Assembly: GCF_021531665.1 (NCBI RefSeq)
Contig: NZ_JADYUH010000020.1
Span: 1 to 36,386 of the forward strand
Direction: 5' to 3'
Source: Prevotellamassilia timonensis
Lineage (GTDB): Bacteria; Bacteroidota; Bacteroidia; Bacteroidales; Bacteroidaceae
DNA: 36,386 nucleotides
Below, piece by piece: positions 1-8,025 of this stretch. The position numbers and the translations under genes are program-made. How positions within the stretch are numbered: position 1 is the stretch's first letter; every line of letters begins with the position of its first letter. The notes beneath the pieces are model-generated. The model ran no database searches. It had not been told where the DNA came from and saw only the letters and a program-made list of their open reading frames with translations.

Positions 1-72
1 CCTTCTTCGGGTGAAAATCTGACCTCGAAAATGTCATTCAAATCTGACGCAACTTATTATTTTCATATTACT
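1..72. repeat. 165-bp intergenic repeat family, copy A (cut by window edge)
   Basis: The first 72 bases match the right half of a dispersed element seen complete at 30384-30547 and 34235-34400, and inverted at 3902-4066. The shared part begins at CCTTCTTCGGGTGAAAATC, includes the internal direct repeat of AAATCTGAC, and ends in CATATTACT. The rest of this copy lies left of the window. It has the same orientation as the copies in the bat operon and ends 42 bases before the start of the TPR gene at 115. No gene was recognised inside it. Confidence 0.85.
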
Positions 73-114
73 TTATTTTCAAACCTCTCTTAGAACCAGA
101 ACTCAATATTAGAT

Positions 115-1353
115 ATGAAGTGCTTTAGGTTACTGCTTCTCGTGCTCTTGCTCGCCTCGCCGCTTTTCTCGTCGCTCCACTGTGCGGCGCAGAAGGCTTA
201 TAAACCGGTGCGAACCGCTCTGAAGGCAAAGAACTACAAAGAAGCATTGAACCAAATCAAAAAACTGCGGGAAGACAGCGTCCACCGACACGACCTTCCC
301 CTTTGCCTTTTCAGCATCGAAGCCAACAAAGGATTGAACGATGCAGAAAACACCAAACTCTACTTAAAAACACCCTACGACACCGTCGCCTTCTTCTCCA
401 CCACGCTCGAAATCATCCGAGAAGCCATCCTTCTTGACTCCCTTGACCGCGACACGCTCACCACAAAACCCGAGAAAAGAAATCGCTACACAAAGAAAGT
501 CTGCGACGTCTTGAACTACTACGTTCCCAACCTCAACGCCGGCGGGCGCTTTCACTACAGAAAAGGGAACTATAAAGAAGCGATGCAGTTCCTCCGCCTC
601 TGTCTCGACCTGCCGCAAACGCCCATCGGACTGAAAGGAGGACTGAACAAATCCGTGCTCGCACAGCAGGCACGACAAAATTCCCAACTCTATCTCACCG
701 CGGCATTCGCACTGAAAAACTATTCCGAAGTGCACCGCTACGAAGACCTCGCACTCGAGGACACCACCTCAAGACTGACCATCCTCGAAGACCTGGTGCT
801 TACCGCCGAGGCAGAACAGGACACGCTCATCTATCGAACACTGCTTGCAGAAGGCATGGCGGAATATCCCTCCCACACCATCTTCTTCACACGACTCGCA
901 GACTACCATCAAAAACGTGGAAACCACGGAAAGGTGCTACAAATCGCAGCCGAGCATTTGAAATCTAATCCCAACGATGTCTTTGCCCTGACGGCGAGAA
1001 GTCAGGCTTTCTTCCACACCCAGGCACTCGATAGTTGCATCGCCGCTGCAAAAACACTGATTGAAACTGACTCTGCAGCCGTTGATGCTTACTACTATAT
1101 TGGTGCTTCCTACGCCGGGAAGGCTATGCTACTCAAACTTCCCGAAAACGTCAACTCCTCCGCCTATCGAAAGGCAATCAAACAGCGAAACGAGTTATAC
1201 ACCCAATCGCGACCCTGGCTCGAGAACTACCGAAAACTCGCGCCGGAACAAAAGAAACGATGGGCTCCTTTATTATATAAGGTATATTGGGCACTGAATC
1301 TCGGCAAGCAGTTTGCCGAAATCGAAAAAGTACTCTCCACACTCAAAAACTGA
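115..1353 (+). CDS. Exported tetratricopeptide-repeat protein, function unknown
   Basis: This encodes a 412-residue protein with a clear signal peptide: a positively charged start, then a Leu-rich core ending near residue 26 in CAAQ. Cys24 is not in a convincing lipobox, so periplasmic export by signal peptidase I is more likely than lipoprotein sorting. The rest is helical with TPR-like pairs. Examples are around residues 150-165 (HYRKGNYKEAMQFLRLCLDL), 265-285 (HQKRGNHGKVLQIAAEHL) and 320-345. Such proteins usually act as scaffolds, but no specific role can be assigned. The M3 peptidase start codon lies 6 bases after this stop, so the two genes are probably co-transcribed. The start at 115 is preferred because the signal peptide begins there. 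Confidence 0.85.
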   Translation: MKCFRLLLLVLLLASPLFSSLHCAAQKAYKPVRTALKAKNYKEALNQIKKLREDSVHRHDLPLCLFSIEANKGLNDAENTKLYLKTPYDTVAFFSTTLEIIREAILLDSLDRDTLTTKPEKRNRYTKKVCDVLNYYVPNLNAGGRFHYRKGNYKEAMQFLRLCLDLPQTPIGLKGGLNKSVLAQQARQNSQLYLTAAFALKNYSEVHRYEDLALEDTTSRLTILEDLVLTAEAEQDTLIYRTLLAEGMAEYPSHTIFFTRLADYHQKRGNHGKVLQIAAEHLKSNPNDVFALTARSQAFFHTQALDSCIAAAKTLIETDSAAVDAYYYIGASYAGKAMLLKLPENVNSSAYRKAIKQRNELYTQSRPWLENYRKLAPEQKKRWAPLLYKVYWALNLGKQFAEIEKVLSTLKN

Positions 1354-1358
1354 CAGGC

Positions 1359-3440
1359 ATGAACAAGTTCATTCGTTCACAAATACTTTCTGACTGGGCG
1401 TGGGAAGACGCTCTTCGCCACGGCTTTCACTTGGAGACGGACGACGCAACGCCGACCGAACTGCTGCGCCGCCTCGTGGAAGAGGGCATGAAGCAAGAGT
1501 TGGAGGAGGTCGAAGCCATCGCCTCAAATCCCGAAACACCAACCTTTGAAAACACCATCGTGGCGTTCACACGCTGCGGAGAACTGCTCAGCCGTGCCAC
1601 CACGGTGATGTACAATCTCTTCAGCGCAGAAACGTGCGAAGCCTTGGACGAACTTGTCAACGAACTTTCGCCCGTCCTCACTGCCCACAGCAACGCCATC
1701 ATGCTCAACGAAGCGTTGTTCCACAGAGTGAAGGCTGTGAGCGAACTTCCCAATGACGAGCTCACAACCGAAGACAAAGTCTTGCTGGAAAAAACGCTCG
1801 CCGGCTTCCGTCGCTCCGGTGCCGCCCTCTCCGAGAAGGACAAGGAGACCTATCGACAACTGACGACCGAACTCTCCCAAGAAGTGCTGCTCTTCTCCCA
1901 ACGCCTCTTGAAAGAAACCAACCGCTTCACGCTCCACATCACCGACCGCGCCCGACTTTCCGGACTGACGGAACTGCAACTCAAGTCCGCTGCAGAAACC
2001 GCCGAGGAAAAAGGACTCGAAGGCTGGGTCTTCACCTTGCAAGCACCGAGCTACGTCCCCTTCATGCAGTATTGTGAAGACCGAACTTTGCGCGAGGAAC
2101 TCTACCGAGCCTACGCCACACGCTGCACCCACGGCGATGACTGCGACAACCTTGAGACGGTGCGCAAAATCGTGAATCTGCGCCAACAGATTGCTCTGCT
2201 TTTGGGTTATGACACCTTTGCGTCTTACGCTCTCGAGCGCAGAATGGCAGAGAAGCCGGAAAACGTCCATCGCTTTCTCGAAGAGTTGCTCGAAGCCTAT
2301 CTTCCCGTCGGACGTGCTGACGTCCAAGCCGTGGAAGAGCAGGCACAGAAAAGCCAAGGTGCCGACTTCCGCTTGCAGCCTTGGGACTACGCCTTCTTTG
2401 CCCGCCAGTTGAAAGAAGAACGCTTTCACTTCGACCCCGACAGCCTGCGCCCCTACTTTGAACTCTCCGCCGTCATTCGCGGCGTCTTCGGTCTTGCCAC
2501 CCGTCTCTATGGCATCACGTTCCACGAAGCCGACATGCCGGTCTATCATCCAGATGTCAAAGCCTATCGCGTGGAGGATGCAGACGGCAGTTTCCTCGGT
2601 GTGCTCTTCGCTGATTTCTTCCCGCGGGAAGGAAAGAAAGGGGGAGCATGGATGACAGACTATCGCGGAGAACACGCCGACATTCCGTCCTCCCAACCCG
2701 TAAACAACGCAAACTCCGTGCGCCCCGTGGTGAGTCTGACGACCAACTTCTCAAAGCCCACCGCCGACACGCCTTCGCTGCTGACCTTCTCCGAGGTGGA
2801 AACGTTGCTCCACGAGTTTGGACACACGTTGCACGGGCTTTTCGCCATGTCGCACTATGAGGCACTGAGCGGCACCAATGTCTTCTGGGATTTCGTGGAA
2901 CTTCCCTCGCAGTTCATGGAGAACTTCTCCACGGAGCCCGAGTTCCTCGCCACTTTTGCACGTCACTATCAGACGGGCGAGCCGCTCCCCGCTTCCTACA
3001 TCGATGCCCTCCGCGCCGCCCGTCAGTTCCAGGCAGGCTACCAGTGTCTACGCCAACTCTCGTTTGGCTTCTTGGACATGGCGTTCTATGACCGCGAGAC
3101 GCCACTCACCGACGACGTGACGGAGTTCGAACGCCGCGCCATGGAAAAGACGGCACTGCTGCCGTGCATTCCTGAAGCCTGCATGGCAGTCAGTTTCGGT
3201 CACATCATGTCGGGAGGCTATGCCGCCGGCTACTATAGTTACAAATGGGCAGAGGTGCTTGACGCCGATGCTTTCTCGCTCTTCCGCGAGCGCGGAGTCT
3301 TTGATGCTGCCACAGCAGCCGCCTTCCGTGATTGCATACTCTCCAAAGGCGGCACGGAACATCCGTCCGTCCTCTTCCAACGTTTCAGAGGTAGAAAACC
3401 GTCCATTGACGCTTTATTGAAAAGAGATGGAATCAAATAA
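1359..3440 (+). CDS. M3 family zinc metallopeptidase (peptidyl-dipeptidase / oligopeptidase type)
   Basis: The 693-residue product is close to the usual length of Dcp/oligopeptidase A proteins. The zinc site is HEFGH at residues 485-489 (LLHEFGHTLHGLF). The third zinc ligand is probably Glu514 in the family block WDFVELPSQFMENF. The C-terminal segment SFGHIMSGGYAAGYYSYKWAEVLDADAF is also typical of M3 enzymes. No signal peptide is visible, so it probably trims short peptides inside the cell. An in-frame ATG at 1287 would add 24 residues inside the upstream gene. The ATG at 1359, just after that gene's stop, matches the family start better. The 3' end overlaps the deaminase gene by 14 bases, which suggests translational coupling. 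Confidence 0.93.
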   Translation: MNKFIRSQILSDWAWEDALRHGFHLETDDATPTELLRRLVEEGMKQELEEVEAIASNPETPTFENTIVAFTRCGELLSRATTVMYNLFSAETCEALDELVNELSPVLTAHSNAIMLNEALFHRVKAVSELPNDELTTEDKVLLEKTLAGFRRSGAALSEKDKETYRQLTTELSQEVLLFSQRLLKETNRFTLHITDRARLSGLTELQLKSAAETAEEKGLEGWVFTLQAPSYVPFMQYCEDRTLREELYRAYATRCTHGDDCDNLETVRKIVNLRQQIALLLGYDTFASYALERRMAEKPENVHRFLEELLEAYLPVGRADVQAVEEQAQKSQGADFRLQPWDYAFFARQLKEERFHFDPDSLRPYFELSAVIRGVFGLATRLYGITFHEADMPVYHPDVKAYRVEDADGSFLGVLFADFFPREGKKGGAWMTDYRGEHADIPSSQPVNNANSVRPVVSLTTNFSKPTADTPSLLTFSEVETLLHEFGHTLHGLFAMSHYEALSGTNVFWDFVELPSQFMENFSTEPEFLATFARHYQTGEPLPASYIDALRAARQFQAGYQCLRQLSFGFLDMAFYDRETPLTDDVTEFERRAMEKTALLPCIPEACMAVSFGHIMSGGYAAGYYSYKWAEVLDADAFSLFRERGVFDAATAAAFRDCILSKGGTEHPSVLFQRFRGRKPSIDALLKRDGIK

Positions 3441-3903
3441 GGACACTTTGAACTCCACCAAGTCACACTTGCTGGATTTGCGCTATCTGCGCATGGCTCA
3501 CATCTGGGCTGAGAACTCCTACTGCACACGCCGCAAGGTCGGAGCCTTGATTGTGAAGGACAAGATGATTATCAGCGACGGCTACAACGGCATGCCGTCG
3601 GGATTCCCCAACGTCTGCGAAGGAGAAGACGGGCTGACCCTGCCCTGCGTGCTGCATGCCGAGGCGAATGCCATCACAAAAATCGCACGCTCGGGAAATA
3701 ACTCAGACGGTGCCACGTTATATGTGACAGATTCGCCTTGCATCGAATGCGCCAAACTCATCATCCAAGCGGGCATCCGAAGAGTGGTCTATGCACGAAG
3801 CTATCGACTCACCGACGGACTGGACTTGCTCCTAAAAGCGGGCATCTCCGTGGAAAAGGTGGAACTGGAAGAACTCAACGACTCCACGCCCGCCGCTCAC
3901 TAA
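3427..3903 (+). CDS. dCMP deaminase family protein (ComEB-like cytidine/deoxycytidylate deaminase)
   Basis: A 158-residue zinc-dependent deaminase. His77 and Glu79 in the HAEAN block supply a zinc ligand and the catalytic proton shuttle. The paired cysteines Cys105 and Cys108 in PCIEC complete the zinc site. The N-terminal part (RYLRMAHIWAENSYCTRRKVG) and the SDGYNGMPSG loop are characteristic of deoxycytidylate deaminases, which make dUMP for thymidylate synthesis. Substrate choice between dCMP and related nucleotides cannot be fixed from sequence. The gene overlaps the M3 peptidase by 14 bases. Its stop codon TAA (3901-3903) lies exactly on the left boundary of a 165-bp repeat element, so its last codons may have been set by that insertion. 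Confidence 0.92.
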   Translation: MESNKDTLNSTKSHLLDLRYLRMAHIWAENSYCTRRKVGALIVKDKMIISDGYNGMPSGFPNVCEGEDGLTLPCVLHAEANAITKIARSGNNSDGATLYVTDSPCIECAKLIIQAGIRRVVYARSYRLTDGLDLLLKAGISVEKVELEELNDSTPAAH

Positions 3904-4066
3904 GTAATATGAAAATAATAAGTTGCGTCAGATTTAAATGACATTTTCGAGGTCAGATTTTCACCCGAAGAAGGAGCATAGCCGTAGCTATGTGACTGAT
4001 GAGGGAGGAAATATGGACCGAAAAGATTTTCAAAGATGATGCAGGTTATTTTTTGAGGATTACTAA
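3902..4066. repeat. 165-bp intergenic repeat family, copy B (inverted relative to A, C and D)
   Basis: The element runs from AAGTAATATGAAAATAATAAG to GAGGATTACTAA and is the reverse complement of the copies at 30384 and 34235. Its ends form a short terminal inverted repeat, AGTAAT...ATTACT. In the middle is a perfect hairpin, CATAGC-CGTA-GCTATG. It fills nearly all of the gap between the deaminase and the S41 protease, leaving 35 bases before the protease ATG. A short open frame starting MREEIWTEKIF lies in it and recurs in the other copies. That frame is probably carried passively and is not called as a gene. Confidence 0.88.
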
Positions 4067-4101
4067 ACTTTACGTTTTATTTTACTACTCACCTTCCTTC
4101 A

Positions 4102-5946
4102 ATGATAAAACACAACCGAAATCGTTTTCTCCCGCTGCTCGTTTCCTTGGGCGTCTGTCTGGGAATCCTGCTCGGAAGTTTCTTTGCCAACCATTTTTCG
4201 GGCAACCGCTTGAGCATCATCAACAACTCAAGCAACAAGGTGGTGGACTTGTTTCACCTCATCGATGACCAGTATGTGGATTCCGTCAACATCTCGGACC
4301 TCGTGGAGAAGTCGCTGCCCAAAATTCTGAAAGAGCTTGACCCGCATTCCACCTATATTTCCGCCGCAGACGTGGAGGCTTCCATGCAGGAACTGAAAGG
4401 CAGCTTCTCCGGCATCGGCGTGCAGTTCACGATTTTCCGCGACACAATCTGTGTCGTGAAAATCATTCCCGGCGGTCCTGCCGACGGCATCGGACTTGAA
4501 GCCGGAGACCGCATCGTGACCATCAGCGGAAAAGCCTACGTCGGCGACACCATCAACAATGACGGCGTCATGAAGCGACTCAAAGGAGCAGAGGGAACGG
4601 TCTGCAACATCGAGGTGAAACGCTCCGGAGAGAAGAAAATGCTGCCCTTCCACATCACTCGAGGAAAAGTTCCTGTCTCAACCGTGACGGCTTACCACAT
4701 GCTGACGCCGAAAATTGGATATATCTGCATCAACAGTTTCGGCGAAACCACCTACACGGAGTTCCTCGGTGCTCTCGCCTCACTTCAAACAGAGGATTTT
4801 GAGAAACTCATCATCGACCTGCGAGGAAACCTCGGAGGCTACATGGAACCCGCCGTGCAAATTGCCAACGAATTTCTGCCGAAAAACTCGCTCATCGTCT
4901 ATACGGAAGGACGCAAATCACCGAGAAAGGAATACCGCACCGACGGGCGCGGCTCCTATCAAAGCATGCCGCTCGTCATTCTCCTCGACGAAACTTCTGC
5001 CTCTGCCAGTGAGATTCTCGCCGGCGCAATTCAGGACAACGACCGAGGCTTCATCGTCGGACGACGCAGCTTCGGAAAGGGACTGGTGCAGATTCCCGTG
5101 GAGTTCCCCGATGGCTCGATGCTGCGCTTGACAACTGCACGCTACTACACGCCCTCCGGACGATGCGTCCAGAAACCCTACACGCCCGGCGATGAGGAGA
5201 AATATGACTTAGACCTCCTCGATCGTGCCGAACATGGCGAGTACTTCTCCGCCGACAGCATTCGCAACTCCGGAGAGAAATATCACACGCGACTGGGACG
5301 CACGGTCTATGGCGGAGGCGGCATCGTGCCGGACATCTTCGTGCCGCGTGACACGCTGGGAATCACGTCCTACTTCCGCGACGCCTACATGGGCGGACAC
5401 ATCATGCGCTACGCTTTCTCCTTCGTGGACAAGCATCGCGACAAGATGAAGAAGATGGAAACGATGGAAGATGTGCTGAAGTTCTTGAAGCGCTATGACA
5501 TCGTCTCTGAATTTGCTGCTTATGCCGAAAAGAACGGCTTGAAACGCCGCAATCTGATGCTTCACACCTCGCGAAAACTCTTCACGACCTATATCACTTC
5601 GGCAATCCTCTCTTATTCCGTTTCGGAAGACGAGCAGATTCGCTACACGAACCAGCATGACGACGGAGTTCTCAAAGCACTGGATCGTTTGAAGTCCGAC
5701 AAAACGGACTTCCCCACCCTCAGTCTCGGCTCGCTTCCGCCGTTCGCCTCTCCCTCACCTGCCGCCATCGGTTTCGCACGGGCACTGAACTGTCTCTCCG
5801 CACCTTCTCGCCTCCTCAGTCTGAAATTGCGCACGGCAAGCGGGAATGGATTTCTCCATCTTTCTCAGACTGGAAGAAAATCCACCGCGACAATTCCTTT
5901 CTCAAGAGCATGCCCAACTCCAAGTCCTCTCTTCGCACTGCGGTGA
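4102..5946 (+). CDS. S41 family C-terminal processing peptidase with PDZ domain
   Basis: An N-terminal signal anchor (about residues 8-27) is followed by a helical prodomain (DQYVDSVNISDLVEKSL), a PDZ domain (about 95-185) and the S41 protease core. The predicted catalytic Ser is residue 303 in TSASASEIL, and the catalytic Lys is residue 326 in RSFGKGLVQ. Such enzymes cleave substrates in the periplasm from unstructured C-termini. Family similarity appears to end near residue 540 (LKSDKTDFPTL). The last 75 or so residues are Ser/Pro-rich and do not look like the family. They run 37 bases into the 5-formyl-THF cyclo-ligase gene. This tail may be an unnatural extension after loss of the original stop or a frameshift near 5700. 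The core call is firm, the C-terminus is not. Confidence 0.9.
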   Translation: MIKHNRNRFLPLLVSLGVCLGILLGSFFANHFSGNRLSIINNSSNKVVDLFHLIDDQYVDSVNISDLVEKSLPKILKELDPHSTYISAADVEASMQELKGSFSGIGVQFTIFRDTICVVKIIPGGPADGIGLEAGDRIVTISGKAYVGDTINNDGVMKRLKGAEGTVCNIEVKRSGEKKMLPFHITRGKVPVSTVTAYHMLTPKIGYICINSFGETTYTEFLGALASLQTEDFEKLIIDLRGNLGGYMEPAVQIANEFLPKNSLIVYTEGRKSPRKEYRTDGRGSYQSMPLVILLDETSASASEILAGAIQDNDRGFIVGRRSFGKGLVQIPVEFPDGSMLRLTTARYYTPSGRCVQKPYTPGDEEKYDLDLLDRAEHGEYFSADSIRNSGEKYHTRLGRTVYGGGGIVPDIFVPRDTLGITSYFRDAYMGGHIMRYAFSFVDKHRDKMKKMETMEDVLKFLKRYDIVSEFAAYAEKNGLKRRNLMLHTSRKLFTTYITSAILSYSVSEDEQIRYTNQHDDGVLKALDRLKSDKTDFPTLSLGSLPPFASPSPAAIGFARALNCLSAPSRLLSLKLRTASGNGFLHLSQTGRKSTATIPFSRACPTPSPLFALR

Positions 5947-6458
5947 AGCAGCGGCTTCGCTCCATGTCGCCGGCAGCACGCCGCGAGGAGTCGGAAGTTC
6001 TTTGGCGCAGGCTGATTGCGCATCCGGCTTTCCGCGTAGCCACCCACGTCATGCTCTTCCACGGTCTTCCGGACGAACCGCAGACTTCGGAATGGCTGGA
6101 GCGCATCCTCCCACTCGGCAAGAAGGTCTGGTTGCCCGTGGTGGTGGGCGACGAAATAGAGGTGCGGCGCTACGACGGACCGCAGTCTCTTCGCGAGGGG
6201 GCATTCGGCATTTTGGAGCCGACGGGTGCGCCGCTCGAAGACCTCAGTCTGCTGGAACTGATTGTCGTGCCCGGCGTGGCATTTGACGCTGAGGGACACC
6301 GCCTGGGCAGAGGGCGCGGCTACTACGACCGCTTCCTGTCCCGCCTTCCCGATGCCTCGGTGCCGACGCTCGGTTGCTGCTTCGCCTGCCAGCTTCTCCC
6401 CGCCGTGCCGGTCGAACCCTTTGACCGTCCCGTCAGCGAAGTGATTTTGCCGTGCTGA
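5910..6458 (+). CDS. 5-formyltetrahydrofolate cyclo-ligase
   Basis: The 182-residue product fits the MTHFS/YgfA family. This enzyme uses ATP to turn 5-formyl-THF into 5,10-methenyl-THF, returning the storage folate to one-carbon metabolism in the cytoplasm. Family marks are the basic N-terminal helix (KQRLRSMSPAARREES), the segment LIVVPGVAFDAEGHRLGRGRGYYDR, which contains the signature GxGxGYYDR-type loop for nucleotide and folate binding, and the terminal PFDRPVSEVI. ATG 5910 is the first in-frame ATG and lies inside the unusual tail of the S41 gene. The same frame is open upstream to about 5661 but has no ATG there. The gene overlaps the upstream one and is followed by the ketoisomerase after 38 bases. 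Confidence 0.93.
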   Translation: MPNSKSSLRTAVKQRLRSMSPAARREESEVLWRRLIAHPAFRVATHVMLFHGLPDEPQTSEWLERILPLGKKVWLPVVVGDEIEVRRYDGPQSLREGAFGILEPTGAPLEDLSLLELIVVPGVAFDAEGHRLGRGRGYYDRFLSRLPDASVPTLGCCFACQLLPAVPVEPFDRPVSEVILPC

Positions 6459-6496
6459 AACTTATAAAAACTGCGACCTCGTCGCACACAAACACC

Positions 6497-6910
6497 ATGA
6501 AAGACTTCTTTGTGAAACTTACTTCCTTCACCGATGAGCGAGGACGACTCACTCCCGTTTCCACGCGTGGCACCGACCTGCCGTTTGAGGTGGGGCGCGT
6601 CTTTTGGATTACGGACGTGCCGGAGACCACGGAGCGCGGATGCCACGCCCACCGCACTTGCTGGGAAGCGCTTTTTGCACTTCACGGCAGTCTCAAGGTG
6701 GAAATGGACGACGGTTTGCACGCGCCTTTCACCGTTGTGTTGGACAAACCGGAAGAAGGTCTGCTGATTCCGCCGATGTACTGGTGTCGCCTCAGTGACT
6801 TCACACCCGGAACCGTCTGTCTCTGTCTCGCTTCGGGCGACTACGACAAGGAGGGCTATCTTGAAACCTACGATGCCTTCCGCGCCGCCGTGCAAACTGA
6901 AGAACGCTGA
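6497..6910 (+). CDS. Cupin sugar 3,4-ketoisomerase (FdtA/QdtA/WxcM-like)
   Basis: A 137-residue single-domain cupin. The block ERGCHAHRTCWEALFALHG followed by SLKVEMDDG matches the dTDP-6-deoxy-3,4-keto-hexulose isomerases. In these enzymes the paired His residues of the HAHR motif handle proton transfer between C3 and C4 of dTDP-4-keto-6-deoxyglucose. The IPPMYWCRLSDFTPG segment and SGDYDKEGYLETYDAF near the C-terminus also fit. The start at 6497 is preferred over an upstream ATG at 6452, because MKDFFVKLTSFTDERG is the natural family N-terminus. A FemAB-type transferase and a DegT aminotransferase follow, supporting a 3-amino-3,6-dideoxyhexose pathway. Whether the product is of the galacto (Fdt) or gluco (Qdt) series cannot be read from sequence. 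Confidence 0.9.
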   Translation: MKDFFVKLTSFTDERGRLTPVSTRGTDLPFEVGRVFWITDVPETTERGCHAHRTCWEALFALHGSLKVEMDDGLHAPFTVVLDKPEEGLLIPPMYWCRLSDFTPGTVCLCLASGDYDKEGYLETYDAFRAAVQTEER

Positions 6911-6978
6911 GGCAAACGAATAGTGTAAACCTTAGTTCAAAACAAAGCAAACGTCAAGAGCATAAATTATTATCAACC

Positions 6979-7989
6979 GTGGCTTTCCAACTGCTTCCCT
7001 ACTCCTCCGAACTTCGCACACTGTGGGACGAGACCGCAAGTCGCTGTCGGCAGAACTCTTTTCTGTTCCGCCGCGATTTCATGGACTACCACCGCGACCG
7101 CTTCCCGGACCGCTCCGTGCTGTTCGTGAATCAGAAGGGGCGCGGCATCGCGCTTTTCCCGGCGTGCATCGTCGGTAACGATGTTACGCAGGTGGTTTCT
7201 CACGGCGGGCTGACCTACGGTGGGCTGTTGCTGACGCCCGAGGTGGGCGCTGCCATGGCGGGAGCACTCTTTGACGCCCTACTTTGCCACTACGCTGCGG
7301 CTGGTTTCAACTCACTCCTCGTCAAGCCCGTGCCTGCAATCTATCACACCGCACCGACGGAGGAGGAGAAATATTGGCTCTTCCGTCACGGTGCGCAGCT
7401 CGTCTCCTGCGGCGTCTCTTCTGCCATAGACCTCACGGCGCCGCTTCCCTTCTCCACGCTTCGTCGGCGGAAGGTGCGCCACGCCGAAGCCCGCGGCACG
7501 TTCTCTCTCTCGTCCGACTTGGACCTCCTCCCGGCATTCTGGAACATGCTGGCAGAGGGGCTGTGGAAGCATCACGCCAAACGACCGGTACACTCGTTGG
7601 AAGAACTGACGCTACTGATGGAGCGCTTTCCCGAGGAGATTCGTCTTTTCTGCGTATGTGACGGAACGGACGATGCCTCCGCCGTTCCCGTGGCGGGGAC
7701 GCTGCTGTTCTACACGCGGAACGTGATTCATGCACAATACATCGCCTCTACCGATGAAGGACGCGCCGGCGCCGCATTGGACTTTCTTTTTGACCGTTTG
7801 CTCCACACCGATGTGGGGAACTTCCCTGCCTCCGCCCGCTTCTTTGACTTTGGCATTTCCACCGAGGGGGACGGTTCTTTTCTCAACGAAGGGCTTGTCT
7901 TCCAAAAAGAAGGCTTCGGCGCACGCACCGTGTGCTACGAACACTTCCTGCTCACTCTGCCGTCCGACTCCCTCGTTTCCAAACCGTAA
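6979..7989 (+). CDS. FemAB/GNAT-type acyltransferase of the amino-sugar cluster
   Basis: A 336-residue protein with two-lobed GNAT architecture of the FemAB/Acetyltransf_6 kind. The N-terminal lobe has the pattern LWDETASRCRQNSFLFRRDFMDYHRDRF. The C-terminal lobe contains MLAEGLWKHHAKRPVHSLEELTLLMERFP, a shared block of this family, then AGTLLFYTRNVIHAQYIAS and FFDFGISTEGDGSFLNEGL. These enzymes transfer acyl or aminoacyl groups to amines. Lying between the ketoisomerase and the aminotransferase, it could acylate the 3-amino sugar in place of the usual QdtC/FdtC acetyltransferase; this is inference from context. Translation probably starts at GTG 6979, since no ATG lies at a suitable place. 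No signal peptide or membrane segment is seen. Confidence 0.78.
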   Translation: MAFQLLPYSSELRTLWDETASRCRQNSFLFRRDFMDYHRDRFPDRSVLFVNQKGRGIALFPACIVGNDVTQVVSHGGLTYGGLLLTPEVGAAMAGALFDALLCHYAAAGFNSLLVKPVPAIYHTAPTEEEKYWLFRHGAQLVSCGVSSAIDLTAPLPFSTLRRRKVRHAEARGTFSLSSDLDLLPAFWNMLAEGLWKHHAKRPVHSLEELTLLMERFPEEIRLFCVCDGTDDASAVPVAGTLLFYTRNVIHAQYIASTDEGRAGAALDFLFDRLLHTDVGNFPASARFFDFGISTEGDGSFLNEGLVFQKEGFGARTVCYEHFLLTLPSDSLVSKP

Positions 7990-8025
7990 GTACCTTTCAA
8001 ACACGCTTGAATCTTCAATTCTCCC

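Noticed and set aside
1524-2696. Long minus-strand open frame of 390 codons under the M3 peptidase gene
   Set aside because: It is antisense to a gene with clear catalytic motifs; the translated sequence has no recognisable domain and reflects codon bias of the real gene.
3999-4066. Short open frame MREEIWTEKIFKDDAGY in repeat copy B, also found in copies C and D
   Set aside because: It is carried by every copy of the repeat, runs out into unrelated flanking sequence, and lacks signs of selection as protein.
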